A stretch of 51,617 nt of DNA, taken from assembly GCA_041572755.1 (NCBI GenBank), contig JBFFRY010000020.1, forward strand, positions 1 through 51,617, in the 5' to 3' direction. The notes beneath the pieces were generated by a model. It made no database searches. It was not told where the DNA came from and saw only the letters and a program-made list of their open reading frames with translations. This DNA comes from JBFELU01 sp041572755. GTDB lineage: Bacteria > Actinomycetota > Acidimicrobiia > Spongiisociales > UBA11373. The position numbers were made by a program, and so were the translations under genes. Positions 41,604-49,447 of the stretch are shown piece after piece; the stretch's first letter is position 1; every line of letters begins with the position of its first letter.

Positions 41604-42532
41604 GCGTTGCCGGGGCGACCTTTCCGAGCCGGTTGCTCGTGACCGGTGCCGCCGGGTATCTCGGGGGCGCCGTCGTCGATCTGGCGCTGGGGTTTCCCGA
41701 GACGAAGCTGGTCATCGGTCTCGACGTGGAGCAGGTGGAGCGTGACGATCCCCGTTTCAGGCCTGTGGTGCGAGATGTTCGCCAATCCCTGGACGACGTT
41801 CTGGATGTCGACGGTGTCTTCCATGCCGCCTTCCTTCTCGGGGCGACCCGGGACGAGGCGTTGGCGCGTTCGGTGAACGTCACCGCCACCGAGCGGCTCC
41901 TCATCTCGTGCCGCTCGGCGGGGGTGGGGCGCGTTGTGTATCCGAGCAGCACGACGGTCTACGGCGCTCATCCCGGCACCGGTCTCCACGGGGAGGGCGA
42001 CCCCCGGCGTCCGATCCCCGGATTCCGCTACGCCGAACACAAGGTCGAGGTCGAGGACCTGCTGGCGACCTCGAAGGTACCGACCGTGGCTCTGCGCTCC
42101 TGCATCGTGCTGGGCCCCGGTGCGAGGAACTTCATCACCGAGTCGCTGAGCATGCGAGTCCTTCCGGTGCCGACGGGATCGAATCCCGCAGTGCAGTTCC
42201 TCCACGTCGACGATTTCACCGCTGCGGTGCGCGGTGCGTTCGGGGCCCAGCCGACTACAGGTGTGTTCAATGTGGCCGGCTCGGGCACGATCCGATGGCG
42301 AGAAGCGGTGCGGGTGGCCGGTTCCTTTCCGTTGCCGATCCCGATGCCGATCCTCGCCGGAGCCACCGAGGCCTCGTGGCGGCTCCGACTCCAGAGCCGC
42401 TCGCCGGCCGCGGGTCTGAGGATGATTCGCCACCCGTGGTTGGCCTGCACCGATCGGATCGAGCGAGATCTGGGCTGGCGCGCCCGGTATGGCTCGGCCG
42501 AGGCCCTGGAGTGTTGGGCGAGGAATCGCTGA
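41600..42532 (+). CDS. NAD-dependent epimerase/dehydratase family protein
   Basis: 310 residues, extended SDR. NAD-binding GAAGYLGG (16-23), the active-site triad region VVYPSSTTVYG and YAEHK (Tyr-x-x-x-Lys), and a C-terminal substrate part. Acts on a nucleotide sugar or a small ketone/alcohol; substrate unknown. Its ATG overlaps the MFS stop (ATGA), so it is co-expressed with the lipoprotein-transporter pair and might modify the exported envelope lipid or glycan. Confidence 0.88.
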   Translation: MSVAGATFPSRLLVTGAAGYLGGAVVDLALGFPETKLVIGLDVEQVERDDPRFRPVVRDVRQSLDDVLDVDGVFHAAFLLGATRDEALARSVNVTATERLLISCRSAGVGRVVYPSSTTVYGAHPGTGLHGEGDPRRPIPGFRYAEHKVEVEDLLATSKVPTVALRSCIVLGPGARNFITESLSMRVLPVPTGSNPAVQFLHVDDFTAAVRGAFGAQPTTGVFNVAGSGTIRWREAVRVAGSFPLPIPMPILAGATEASWRLRLQSRSPAAGLRMIRHPWLACTDRIERDLGWRARYGSAEALECWARNR

Positions 42533-42569
42533 GACCGACCGTCCGGGGCGCCTGGTGCGATGGGCCGGC

Positions 42570-43415
42570 CTACTCGCCGACGACCGCGACGATCGTCAAG
42601 ACGAAGATCGTGACGCCGGTGATCACTATCGCGACTCCCACCAGCCTGCCGAAATTCCGCAACCACAGAGGCGGAGGCGGGGCGAGGCTGGCGTCGAGGT
42701 CACCCTCCGCCACCAGCCGCTCGTACTCGGCGGGTCGTAGTTCGGCCAATTCCTCGAGGGTCTCGCGGCCCGTGAAGATCACCATGTCCATCGGGAACTT
42801 CTGCGGCCGGAGATGGCTGTTGAAGATGTGGATCGTGAAGATGAACCACACTGCGAGTAGTGCTTCCTCCGAGTGGATGATCAGGGCGGCATTGAAGACC
42901 GAACCGGGTAGGAATGTGGCGAAGAACTCCGAAAACCACATGAGGAAGCCGGACCCGCCGATCACGGCCATCCCCCAGAACACTGCGAAATAGTCGAACT
43001 TCTCCCAGTACGTGTACCGGCCGAATCGCGGTGGTTCCTTGGCCAGCCCCAGGAAGTACCGGAGGTGTTCAAACATCTCCTTGATGTCGCGCGGTTGGGG
43101 GGTCATCGACGTGGGTCCCCACAGGATCCCCTTTTGCCGCTTGACGGCGACCAGGTACACCACGAAACCGACGTGGACGACCATCTGGAGGGTCATGATC
43201 ACGGCGAGGACCTTGTGGAAGAAGAGAATCGCGTCGAAGCCCCCGATGGCGCTGGCGAGGGACCGCGACCAGCCGGCGTGGCTGAACTTCAGAGGGAGCC
43301 CCGTGGCCGCCAGCCCCACGAAGGTGGGCATGAGAACCCCGTGCATGAGCCGCTGGAAGAGGCTGTGCCGGAAGTAGTGCTGGTTCCCCGCTCGGGCCGT
43401 CGCCGTATCGATCAT
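42570..43415 (-). CDS. Membrane cytochrome b (formate dehydrogenase gamma-like), partner of the 15-heme cytochrome
   Basis: 281 residues with about four or five membrane helices. Histidines in RLMHGVLMP, FFHKVLAVIM, MVVHVGF, ALIIHSEEALLAVWFIFTIHIFNSH are placed to bind two b hemes, as in FdnI/HydC-like quinone-reactive cytochromes. The stretch GRYTYWEKFDYFAVFWGM between is family-typical. The ATG at 43415 overlaps the stop of the 15-heme gene (ATGA). It would pass electrons between menaquinone and the multiheme protein. Confidence 0.88.
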   Translation of the reverse strand: MIDTATARAGNQHYFRHSLFQRLMHGVLMPTFVGLAATGLPLKFSHAGWSRSLASAIGGFDAILFFHKVLAVIMTLQMVVHVGFVVYLVAVKRQKGILWGPTSMTPQPRDIKEMFEHLRYFLGLAKEPPRFGRYTYWEKFDYFAVFWGMAVIGGSGFLMWFSEFFATFLPGSVFNAALIIHSEEALLAVWFIFTIHIFNSHLRPQKFPMDMVIFTGRETLEELAELRPAEYERLVAEGDLDASLAPPPPLWLRNFGRLVGVAIVITGVTIFVLTIVAVVGE

Positions 43416-44986
43416 CTCTCGATCCCTTCGAGGGGGGGGTCTCCCGGCTCCCCGCGACGCCGGGCGATCAGCGACCGAGTGGTCCAGAGGAGGGTGTGGA
43501 TGCCGAACACCACGAAGACCCCGATGATCAGGGTTTCCATGAACTTCTTGAGCCAGTAGAGACCCGGGTTGGCCTCACGGTCGTCGGCGTCGGCATGGGG
43601 GCTGTACATGACGAAGTTGTCGTTGGCCGATTCGTGGCACTGCCGACAAGTCGCCTTCAAGTTGCCGTCGGCGACTCGCGAATCTGGGTGGGAGGCCGGC
43701 AGGATGTCGTGAGATCCGTGGCAGTCGGAGCACTGGGCCGCCGAGGTGTAGCCGAGATCGCTGATCTGTCCGTGAAACGTGTCAGAGAACGTCTCCTGCG
43801 ACTCCTTGTGGCAATCGCCGCATTCCCCGACGATCCTCAACTGCGACTCGGCTTCATCGACCTCGGCAATCTCATGGGCCGAATGGCAGTCGGTGCACGT
43901 TGGCGCTGAGGCGATCCCGGCGGCGAGCATCGTGCCGTGGATGCTGACCTCGTAGTCGGCGAGGATCCCGGCGTGACACGCACCGCAGGTCTCCGGAATC
44001 GCCGCCCTGTTCACGGAGGAGTCCGGATCCTCCTTGGCGAGAATGTCGTGGGTGCCGTGGCATTCGGAACACCCGGCCGCCACGAGGAGACCGCTCTCCC
44101 ACAGAGCATGGCCATGGATCGAATCCATGTAGAGCTGATAGGCGTTGGCGACATCGATGTTGTGCCTGGCGGCCAGTTCCTCATCGGCGTGGCAGCGAGC
44201 GCAAGTCTGGGGGAGATTGAGGGAGTAGAGCGGTGAGTTGGCGTCGGCGGTCGGGACCATTCCGTGGAGTGGCCCGTGGCAATCTCCGCAGGTGGCGACG
44301 TCGGGCTCCCCGTTGATGAGGGCCATCCCGTGCACCGAGTCCTCGTAGTTGTCCACCGCCGCGAAGTGGCAGCTGGCGCACATCGCCGCCTCGATGGCAC
44401 CGGCCTCGGGCACCATGTGAGATCCATGGCAGTCGGTGCAAGCCGGGACCATGGAGCCCGGACCGCCGTCGCCTCGATCGGTGGCCGGAAGCCCACCGTG
44501 AACGCTGACGGTCAGCCGATTGCTCGCAGAGGCATGGCAGGTAGAGCACACGGCCGCTGCCTCTTCGGGTGTCTCGGGAGCGCCTGAAATGGCGTGCGAG
44601 CCGTGACAATCGGAGCAGCTCGGCCCGCCCGGGGCGAGGGTCGAGTGGACGTTGTCACTGCCCCGATACTCCTCGGCCGCCGCAGAGTGGCACGACTCGC
44701 AGGACTGCATCATCAGCACCGTCGAGGCCGCGTCGGCTTCGGCGTCCATCTGGTCGTGGGGTACGGCGCGGCCAGCGTGACAGGAAGTGCACTCGAGGCT
44801 CCCGTGGAGAGAGTCCGCCAGTTCGATGGCGTTCACTTCGGCTGAGTGGCAGACCAGGCAGCCGTCGTTGCCTTCCGATGCGGCCGCGGTCGGCGAGAAG
44901 ACCACCAGCAACGCGGCGACGGAAAGGGCGATCACAATCGCTCCCGCTGCGAGGATCCGAGCAGTGAAACCAGACCGCGTGGGCAT
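43412..44986 (-). CDS. Membrane-anchored 15-heme c-type cytochrome
   Basis: 524 residues with 15 CxxCH heme-binding motifs (first GCLVCHSA, last TCRQCHES). N-terminal signal/anchor (ILAAGAIVIALSVAALLVVF, then AAAS) and a C-terminal membrane helix (ETLIIGVFVVFGIHTLLW) with a basic cytoplasmic end. Repeated units combine CxDCHGSH with SVHG/SIHG segments, whose His are likely distal heme ligands. Probably an extracytoplasmic electron conduit; the acceptor is not known. ATG at 44986 is preceded by GGGGGG six bases upstream. Regulatory sites at 45011-45026, 45040-45045 and 45068-45081 precede it. Confidence 0.92.
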   Translation of the reverse strand: MPTRSGFTARILAAGAIVIALSVAALLVVFSPTAAASEGNDGCLVCHSAEVNAIELADSLHGSLECTSCHAGRAVPHDQMDAEADAASTVLMMQSCESCHSAAAEEYRGSDNVHSTLAPGGPSCSDCHGSHAISGAPETPEEAAAVCSTCHASASNRLTVSVHGGLPATDRGDGGPGSMVPACTDCHGSHMVPEAGAIEAAMCASCHFAAVDNYEDSVHGMALINGEPDVATCGDCHGPLHGMVPTADANSPLYSLNLPQTCARCHADEELAARHNIDVANAYQLYMDSIHGHALWESGLLVAAGCSECHGTHDILAKEDPDSSVNRAAIPETCGACHAGILADYEVSIHGTMLAAGIASAPTCTDCHSAHEIAEVDEAESQLRIVGECGDCHKESQETFSDTFHGQISDLGYTSAAQCSDCHGSHDILPASHPDSRVADGNLKATCRQCHESANDNFVMYSPHADADDREANPGLYWLKKFMETLIIGVFVVFGIHTLLWTTRSLIARRRGEPGDPPLEGIER

Positions 44987-45010
44987 GGATCGCCCCCCGT
45001 TCGGCATGCA

Positions 45011-45026
45011 AGTGAATATGTTCACA
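45011..45026. promoter_or_regulatory. CRP/FNR-type palindrome in the leader of the 15-heme gene
   Basis: A-GTGA-ATATGT-TCAC-A: the CRP-family half sites GTGA and TCAC with a 6-base spacer. It lies between the predicted -10 box and the ATG at 44986, downstream of the expected transcription start, a position better suited to repression than activation. Confidence 0.55.
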
Positions 45027-45039
45027 AACCTCTGGCGCC

Positions 45040-45045
45040 ATCGTA
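45040..45045 (-). promoter_or_regulatory. Predicted -10 element of the 15-heme/cytochrome b operon
   Basis: TACGAT on the minus strand. A start near 45033 gives a leader of about 47 bases and places the DosR-like box centre near -41.5. Confidence 0.45.
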
Positions 45046-45067
45046 TCGGGGGTTCAGGGGCCGGATA

Positions 45068-45081
45068 GGGCCGTCCGGCCC
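45068..45081. promoter_or_regulatory. DosR-like box between the 15-heme cytochrome and the 76-aa membrane protein genes
   Basis: GGGCCGTCCGGCCC preceded by TA; fits YAGGGSCGNNNGNCCC. It overlaps a second inverted repeat, GGGCCGGA (45058-45065) with TCCGGCCC (45074-45081). It could serve both divergent genes. Confidence 0.6.
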
Positions 45082-45165
45082 GATTCATCAGGCCGATGAT
45101 CGCCAGGCGATGTGACCGCCGCCTCTCGGCAGATCGCCTACTCTCCGCCTGCGAAAGGAGTTGTG

Positions 45166-45396
45166 ATGTCCGATCGGAGGACTTCGAGTCTGATGGTGGA
45201 ACGGCACTTCTGGGGCGCGGTGGTGATCGTCGTGGTTTGGATCACGACGCTGTTCGTCGGGATCTTCGCCGATGCGGACCTGGTGGTCAGCAGCGGCGGG
45301 GAGTCGGTCACCATTCCCGTGGTGTGGGGTGTCGCCGCGCTGGCATTCGTGACGACGTGGGTGGTGGCCTGGGCTGCGTTTCGGGATCGATCCTGA
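45166..45396 (+). CDS. Small two-helix membrane protein in the cytochrome island
   Basis: 76 residues, starting SDRRTSSLMVERHFWG, with two hydrophobic helices (AVVIVVVWITTLFVGIFA and VVWGVAALAFVTTWVVAWAAF) and a short extracytoplasmic loop (DADLVVSSGGESVTI). No family recognised. The ATG at 45166 has AAGGAG five bases upstream, an excellent ribosome site. Its position between a multiheme cytochrome and the ccm genes suggests a role in respiration or cytochrome assembly, but this is only context. Confidence 0.7.
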   Translation: MSDRRTSSLMVERHFWGAVVIVVVWITTLFVGIFADADLVVSSGGESVTIPVVWGVAALAFVTTWVVAWAAFRDRS

Positions 45397-45409
45397 ATCC
45401 AGAGCAATA

Positions 45410-45423
45410 GGGGCGTAAGGCCC
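45410..45423. promoter_or_regulatory. DosR-like box upstream of the ccm operon
   Basis: GGGGCGTAAGGCCC preceded by TA; fits YAGGGSCGNNNGNCCC. With the weak hexamer CTCAAT at 45447-45452 as -10, its centre would be near -42. The same bases also form a small hairpin GGGGC-GTAAG-GCCCC. Confidence 0.55.
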
Positions 45424-45516
45424 CAGGATTACTCCCGGGCAAGGTGCTCAATGGCCCGGTTCGTCCTGTATCCCACCTGCGCTAGCGTGTTGGCGTTGAC
45501 GCAGCAGGAGGGTTCC

Positions 45517-45540
45517 GTGTTCCGTCGTGAGGTCTTGTGA
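45517..45540 (+). other. Possible seven-codon leader peptide coupled to ccmF
   Basis: GTG at 45517 with AGGAGG five bases upstream starts a frame encoding MFRREVL; its TGA (45538-45540) overlaps the ccmF ATG by one base (TGATG), as at other coupled genes here. The ribosome site in front of it is better than the one directly before ccmF. It may recruit ribosomes for ccmF; a chance frame cannot be excluded. Confidence 0.35.
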
Positions 45541-47561
45541 TGGCGGCGTTGGGTTTGCTGGGCGTGGTGGTGTCCATCGTCTCGGCGGCGGTGTTGACCG
45601 TGCGGGGTCTCTACGGGGTGTTTCGTCCCGAACGCGCCGGCGCGGCATCCTTGCGGTGGCCGGCCATTGGACTCCTGGCCGGCGGGGTGCTGGCCATGGT
45701 GGCCTTGGAAGCGGCGCTGCTGAGCGACGACTTCACCGTCGCCTATGTTGCCAACAACTCGGCGACCACCACCCCCTTCCTCTACAAGATCGCCTCGGCG
45801 TGGGCGGCCCTCGAGGGGAGCTTGGTGCTGTGGGGCCTCGTCTTGGGGGGTTTCACGTTCCTGGTGTGGCTGGGGGGTGCGCGGCGTACCGATCCCGATC
45901 CGCTGTGGTCCGGCGCCCTCGGGATCATGGGCCTGGTGACGGCGTTCTTCTACGTCCTGATGGCGACCGTCTCGAACCCCTTCGAAGTGTGCACCGCCAC
46001 CCAAGGCATCGGGTGCGGACTGGAGAGCGCCTGGCCGTTCACGTCGACGGTGCAACCGATCGAGGGGCTGGGGCCCAATCCCCTTCTGCAGAATCATCCG
46101 CTGATGGCAGCCCATCCACCCACGCTCTATGTCGGCTACGTGGGGTTGACGGTGCCGTTCGCTTTCGCCATCTCAGCCCTGTTGCGGGGTGAGAGCGGTG
46201 ACGGCTGGCTTCGCCGCACCCGTTTGTGGACCCGGATCGCCTGGCTGTTCCTCACCGCAGGCATCGTGCTCGGCGGGCTGTGGTCGTACGAAGTGCTGGG
46301 CTGGGGCGGCTACTGGGCTTGGGATCCCGTCGAGAACGCCTCGTTCATGCCCTGGCTGGTGGCCACCGCGTTTCTCCATTCAGCGGCCGTGCAGCTGCGG
46401 CGGGGCGTGCTCCAGGCTTGGAACTTCATCCTGGTCATCGCCACGTTCTCGCTGACGATTCTGGGGACGTTCCTCACCCGCTCGGGTGTCATAGTGTCGG
46501 TGCACTCCTTCACCCAGTCGCCCATCGGCCCCGCACTGTTGTGGTTCTTGATGTTCGTCCTGGTCGGTTCGATCGGGCTCTTCGCCATGCGGATTCACAC
46601 GGTGGCGTCGGCGCCGCGCCTCGACAGCCTGGCGAGCCGCGAGGGGATGTTCCTGGTCAACAACCTGCTGCTGACGCTCTTCGCCTTCATCGTGCTCACC
46701 GGGACGTTGTATCCGATGGTGATCGAAGCGATCACGGGTGATCAGGTCGGGGTGGGCCGGCCCTTCTTCGATCGGATGGCGATACCGCTTTCGTTTGCGT
46801 TGATCCTGGCGATGGGGATCGGTCCGTTCACGCCCTACCGATCGGCCCGTCCGGCCGTGGTATGGGAGCGTATTCGCAACCCGCTCCGGGTGGCCCTGGC
46901 GGGGACCGCCCTGATGATCCTCTTCGGACACCGCAACGGGTGGCAGATCCTCGCCGTGCTGACGGGCTCCTTTGTGATCTCGCTCTCGGGGCGCCAGCTG
47001 TGGACGTCGGCCCGGAGATCGGCGGCCAAGCGGAACCGTTCGATCCTTCCCGAGATGGTGCGGGTCATGCGCAGCGACCGATCCTATTGGGGCGGCCAGA
47101 TCGCTCATGTCGGCGTGGTACTCCTGGCGATCGGGATCGCGGTATCGGCCAACAACTCGGTCGAAGGAGAATTCGACATGGTCCCCGGGGACACCATCGA
47201 GTTTGCCGGCCACGACATAACCTTCGTGGGTCCTTTCGACCGCCGGGAGCCCAATCGCAACGTGCTGGGTGCCACGGTGGAGATCCGCCGTGGTGGTGAC
47301 GTGACCACGCTGGAGCCCCGGCTCAACCAGTACCCCACCACCACTCAATCGATCGCCTCGCCCGCCGTCCGGACCGGAATACGGGGCGATCTCTACCTAT
47401 CGTTGGCGGCCATAGACCCAAGCCGGATCACGTTGGGGATCTACTGGTTCCCGTTCATCTGGCTGGTCTGGGTCGGGGGCTTCATGGCGGCGCTGGGGGC
47501 CGCCTGGGGATGGCTGGTCCGGGCCCCCAAGCGGGCTGTGAAGGAGGTCGTCCGTGAGTGA
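45540..47561 (+). CDS. ccmF: Cytochrome c heme lyase CcmF
   Basis: 673 residues, about 14-15 membrane helices. Attaches heme to apocytochrome c in the System I pathway. The heme-handling tryptophan-rich WWD motif is GWGGYWAWDPVENASFMPW (about 252-270), with further conserved His in FLHSAAVQLRR and THPPTLYVGYVG-like sequence (AHPPTLYVGYVG). The large C-terminal extracytoplasmic region before the last helix is present. ATG 45540 chosen over a GTG at 45537. It ends with an 8-base overlap with ccmH, which has AAGGAGG before its start. Confidence 0.95.
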   Translation: MAALGLLGVVVSIVSAAVLTVRGLYGVFRPERAGAASLRWPAIGLLAGGVLAMVALEAALLSDDFTVAYVANNSATTTPFLYKIASAWAALEGSLVLWGLVLGGFTFLVWLGGARRTDPDPLWSGALGIMGLVTAFFYVLMATVSNPFEVCTATQGIGCGLESAWPFTSTVQPIEGLGPNPLLQNHPLMAAHPPTLYVGYVGLTVPFAFAISALLRGESGDGWLRRTRLWTRIAWLFLTAGIVLGGLWSYEVLGWGGYWAWDPVENASFMPWLVATAFLHSAAVQLRRGVLQAWNFILVIATFSLTILGTFLTRSGVIVSVHSFTQSPIGPALLWFLMFVLVGSIGLFAMRIHTVASAPRLDSLASREGMFLVNNLLLTLFAFIVLTGTLYPMVIEAITGDQVGVGRPFFDRMAIPLSFALILAMGIGPFTPYRSARPAVVWERIRNPLRVALAGTALMILFGHRNGWQILAVLTGSFVISLSGRQLWTSARRSAAKRNRSILPEMVRVMRSDRSYWGGQIAHVGVVLLAIGIAVSANNSVEGEFDMVPGDTIEFAGHDITFVGPFDRREPNRNVLGATVEIRRGGDVTTLEPRLNQYPTTTQSIASPAVRTGIRGDLYLSLAAIDPSRITLGIYWFPFIWLVWVGGFMAALGAAWGWLVRAPKRAVKEVVRE

Positions 47562-47967
47562 GAAGGCCCGCAGGTGGATCGCCGGCGTGGTGACGGTCGC
47601 CTTGGCTGTCGTGGTGGTGGCGGGGCTCATCATCGGCGAGGACACCGAACAGGACCGGGTCAGGGCGCTCGGCACGAGGATCAAGTGCCCGGTGTGTCAG
47701 GGCGAGTCGATCGCCGACAGCCCCTCGGAGACCGCCACCGCCATGTTGGAGATCGTCGCCGAGCGGGTCGCAGCCGGGCAGTCCGACGATCAGATCATCG
47801 ACTACTTCACCGCACGGTACGGTGACGGCATCCTCCTCGACCCGCCTTTCGCCGGCCGGACACTGCTGTTGTGGCTCCTACCGCTCCTTGCGATTGCCGG
47901 CGGTATTTGGATGATCCAGGGACGCCGCCGTTCGAAGAGCCCGTCTCTCGAGGAGAGCACACCATGA
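47554..47967 (+). CDS. ccmH: Cytochrome c maturation protein CcmH
   Basis: 137 residues. N-terminal helix (GVVTVALAVVVVAGLII), then the apocytochrome-thiol reductase motif KCPVCQGESIADS (Cys45, Cys48), the helical bundle with YFTARYGDGILLDPP, and a C-terminal helix (TLLLWLLPLLAIAGGIWMI). Reduces the heme-binding cysteines of apocytochromes. The GTG start has a perfect AAGGAGG upstream inside ccmF. Its stop overlaps the next gene (ATGA). Confidence 0.94.
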   Translation: MSEKARRWIAGVVTVALAVVVVAGLIIGEDTEQDRVRALGTRIKCPVCQGESIADSPSETATAMLEIVAERVAAGQSDDQIIDYFTARYGDGILLDPPFAGRTLLLWLLPLLAIAGGIWMIQGRRRSKSPSLEESTP

Positions 47968-48824
47968 CCGATCGCCGACGTGAGGCCGTCGAGCAGCGGC
48001 TTCGTCACGCCCGCCGTGACCTCGAGGAGTTGACGACACAACTGGACGACGGTGAGATCGACGAGGCCACCGCCTCCCGCTTGCGCGCACGATATGAGTC
48101 CGATGTCGCCGAGGCGGAAGCCCAGTTGGCCTCGATGCCGACACCCAAGGCATCCAAGACGCCAGAAGCCACCAGCCCGCAAGCGGCTTCACCCGGTGAG
48201 AAGTCGGCGGCGAGTCCGGCGGGGACGCGCCGGGCGTTGTGGATCATGGGGGGTGTCGTGGTGGCGCTCACGGTGGTGATCGTCTTCCTCGCTCGCAGCG
48301 GCGGCGAGGAGGAACCCACGGCCGAGGGCGCCTCCCCTCCGCCCACGGGCGCCCCCGGATCGGCAGGAGGGTTTACCGAGATGGAGGCAGCGGTCGCCGC
48401 CGACCCCACCAACATGCCCCTGCGCCTGGCGCTCGGAGGGATGTATTTCGAGCTCGGTGAGTACATCCCCGCGATGCAGCACTATCTGGTGGTGATCGAG
48501 GGCGAGGCGACCGAGCCGGAGCGGTCGGTGGCCTTGGGAAGGGTCGGCTTCCTGGCGTACGTCACCGAGCAGTACGACGCGGCCGTGACCTACATCCAGC
48601 AAGGTATCGACGCCGACCCCGACAACGGGGAGAACTACCTGTTCATGGGAGTGGTGCAGCTCTACGGGTTGGGCGACGCCGAGGCTGCGGTGCCGAGTTT
48701 CGAGTCGGTTCTGGCGCTGCCCGATTGCACCGCCCAAGACACCGGCCCGTGCATTCCCTCCGAGCTCCGCATCGACGTGGAGCGCATGCTCTCTGAAGCC
48801 CAGGATGCCGGAGGTGAAGGATGA
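47964..48824 (+). CDS. TPR protein, CcmI/CycH-like cytochrome c assembly factor
   Basis: 286 residues. Cytoplasmic N-terminal coiled region (REAVEQRLRHARRDLEELTTQLDDGEIDEATASRLRARYESD, as in the zinc-ribbon-less CcmI N-part), Pro/Ala-rich linker, one membrane helix (ALWIMGGVVVALTVVIVFLA), then an extracytoplasmic TPR domain (LRLALGGMYFELGEYIPAMQHYL; LGRVGFLAYVTEQYDAAVTYIQQGIDADP). Probably holds apocytochrome c for CcmF/CcmH. Four-base overlaps on both sides. Confidence 0.8.
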   Translation: MTDRRREAVEQRLRHARRDLEELTTQLDDGEIDEATASRLRARYESDVAEAEAQLASMPTPKASKTPEATSPQAASPGEKSAASPAGTRRALWIMGGVVVALTVVIVFLARSGGEEEPTAEGASPPPTGAPGSAGGFTEMEAAVAADPTNMPLRLALGGMYFELGEYIPAMQHYLVVIEGEATEPERSVALGRVGFLAYVTEQYDAAVTYIQQGIDADPDNGENYLFMGVVQLYGLGDAEAAVPSFESVLALPDCTAQDTGPCIPSELRIDVERMLSEAQDAGGEG

Positions 48825-49402
48825 CCGAGTCCCCGATCGAAGCCGAGGGCCCCCAGCAGCGACGCTCCCATCGGACCTGGGTCATCACCGGCGTGTCCGT
48901 CGTCGCAGTCGGCCTCATGGTGGCAGTGATGGCCGGCCGCTTCGGGGACGATCCTCGCAAAGTCGATTCGCCGCTCATCGGCAAGGAGGTCGCCCCGATG
49001 ACCCTGGACAGGCTCGACGGCTCGGGGTCGCTGTCGCTGTCCGACTTCGAGGGGAAGGCCGTCGTGGTGAACTTCTGGGCGTCGTGGTGCGTACCGTCGT
49101 GTCGCGATGAGCATCCCCATCTGGTCTCTGCTCAGGAGAGGTATGGGGAGGCCGTCCAGTTCATCGGGGTCGTGTTCCAGGACGAGGAGGCGGCGGCGAT
49201 GCGGTTCCTCGACGAACTGGGCTGGGGGGAAGGGTACGAGTACGTCCTCGATCCCGGTTCTCGCGCCGCGGTGGAGTTCGGTGTGTTCGGTGTCCCGGAG
49301 ACGTTCTTCCTGAACCGAGAGGGCCTCCTGGTCGACAAGATCGCCGGCCCGGTGGACACCGCCAGCCTCACCGAGAAGATCGACGCCGTGCTGGCCGGCT
49401 GA
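48821..49402 (+). CDS. TlpA/ResA/CcmG-like thiol-disulphide oxidoreductase with a CxxxC active site
   Basis: 193 residues: membrane anchor (TWVITGVSVVAVGLMVAVMAG) and a thioredoxin-fold domain of the AhpC/TSA-redoxin type (VVVNFWASWC...DEHPHL; FGVFGVPETFFLNREG with the cis-Pro). It should keep apocytochrome cysteines reduced. The active site reads WASWCVPSCRDE: Cys90 and Cys94 are separated by three residues instead of two. The codons are unambiguous in the sequence. Last gene of the ccmF operon, ATGA-coupled to the TPR gene. Confidence 0.9.
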   Translation: MTESPIEAEGPQQRRSHRTWVITGVSVVAVGLMVAVMAGRFGDDPRKVDSPLIGKEVAPMTLDRLDGSGSLSLSDFEGKAVVVNFWASWCVPSCRDEHPHLVSAQERYGEAVQFIGVVFQDEEAAAMRFLDELGWGEGYEYVLDPGSRAAVEFGVFGVPETFFLNREGLLVDKIAGPVDTASLTEKIDAVLAG

Positions 49403-49447
49403 GGAGTCGGGGCCCGAACGCGACCGGACGAACCGACCTGGTCCCGT

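Noticed and set aside
45410..45424. Intrinsic terminator after the 76-residue protein gene
   Set aside because: The GGGGC-GTAAG-GCCCC hairpin is short and has no T-run; the match to the five-site palindrome family explains it better.
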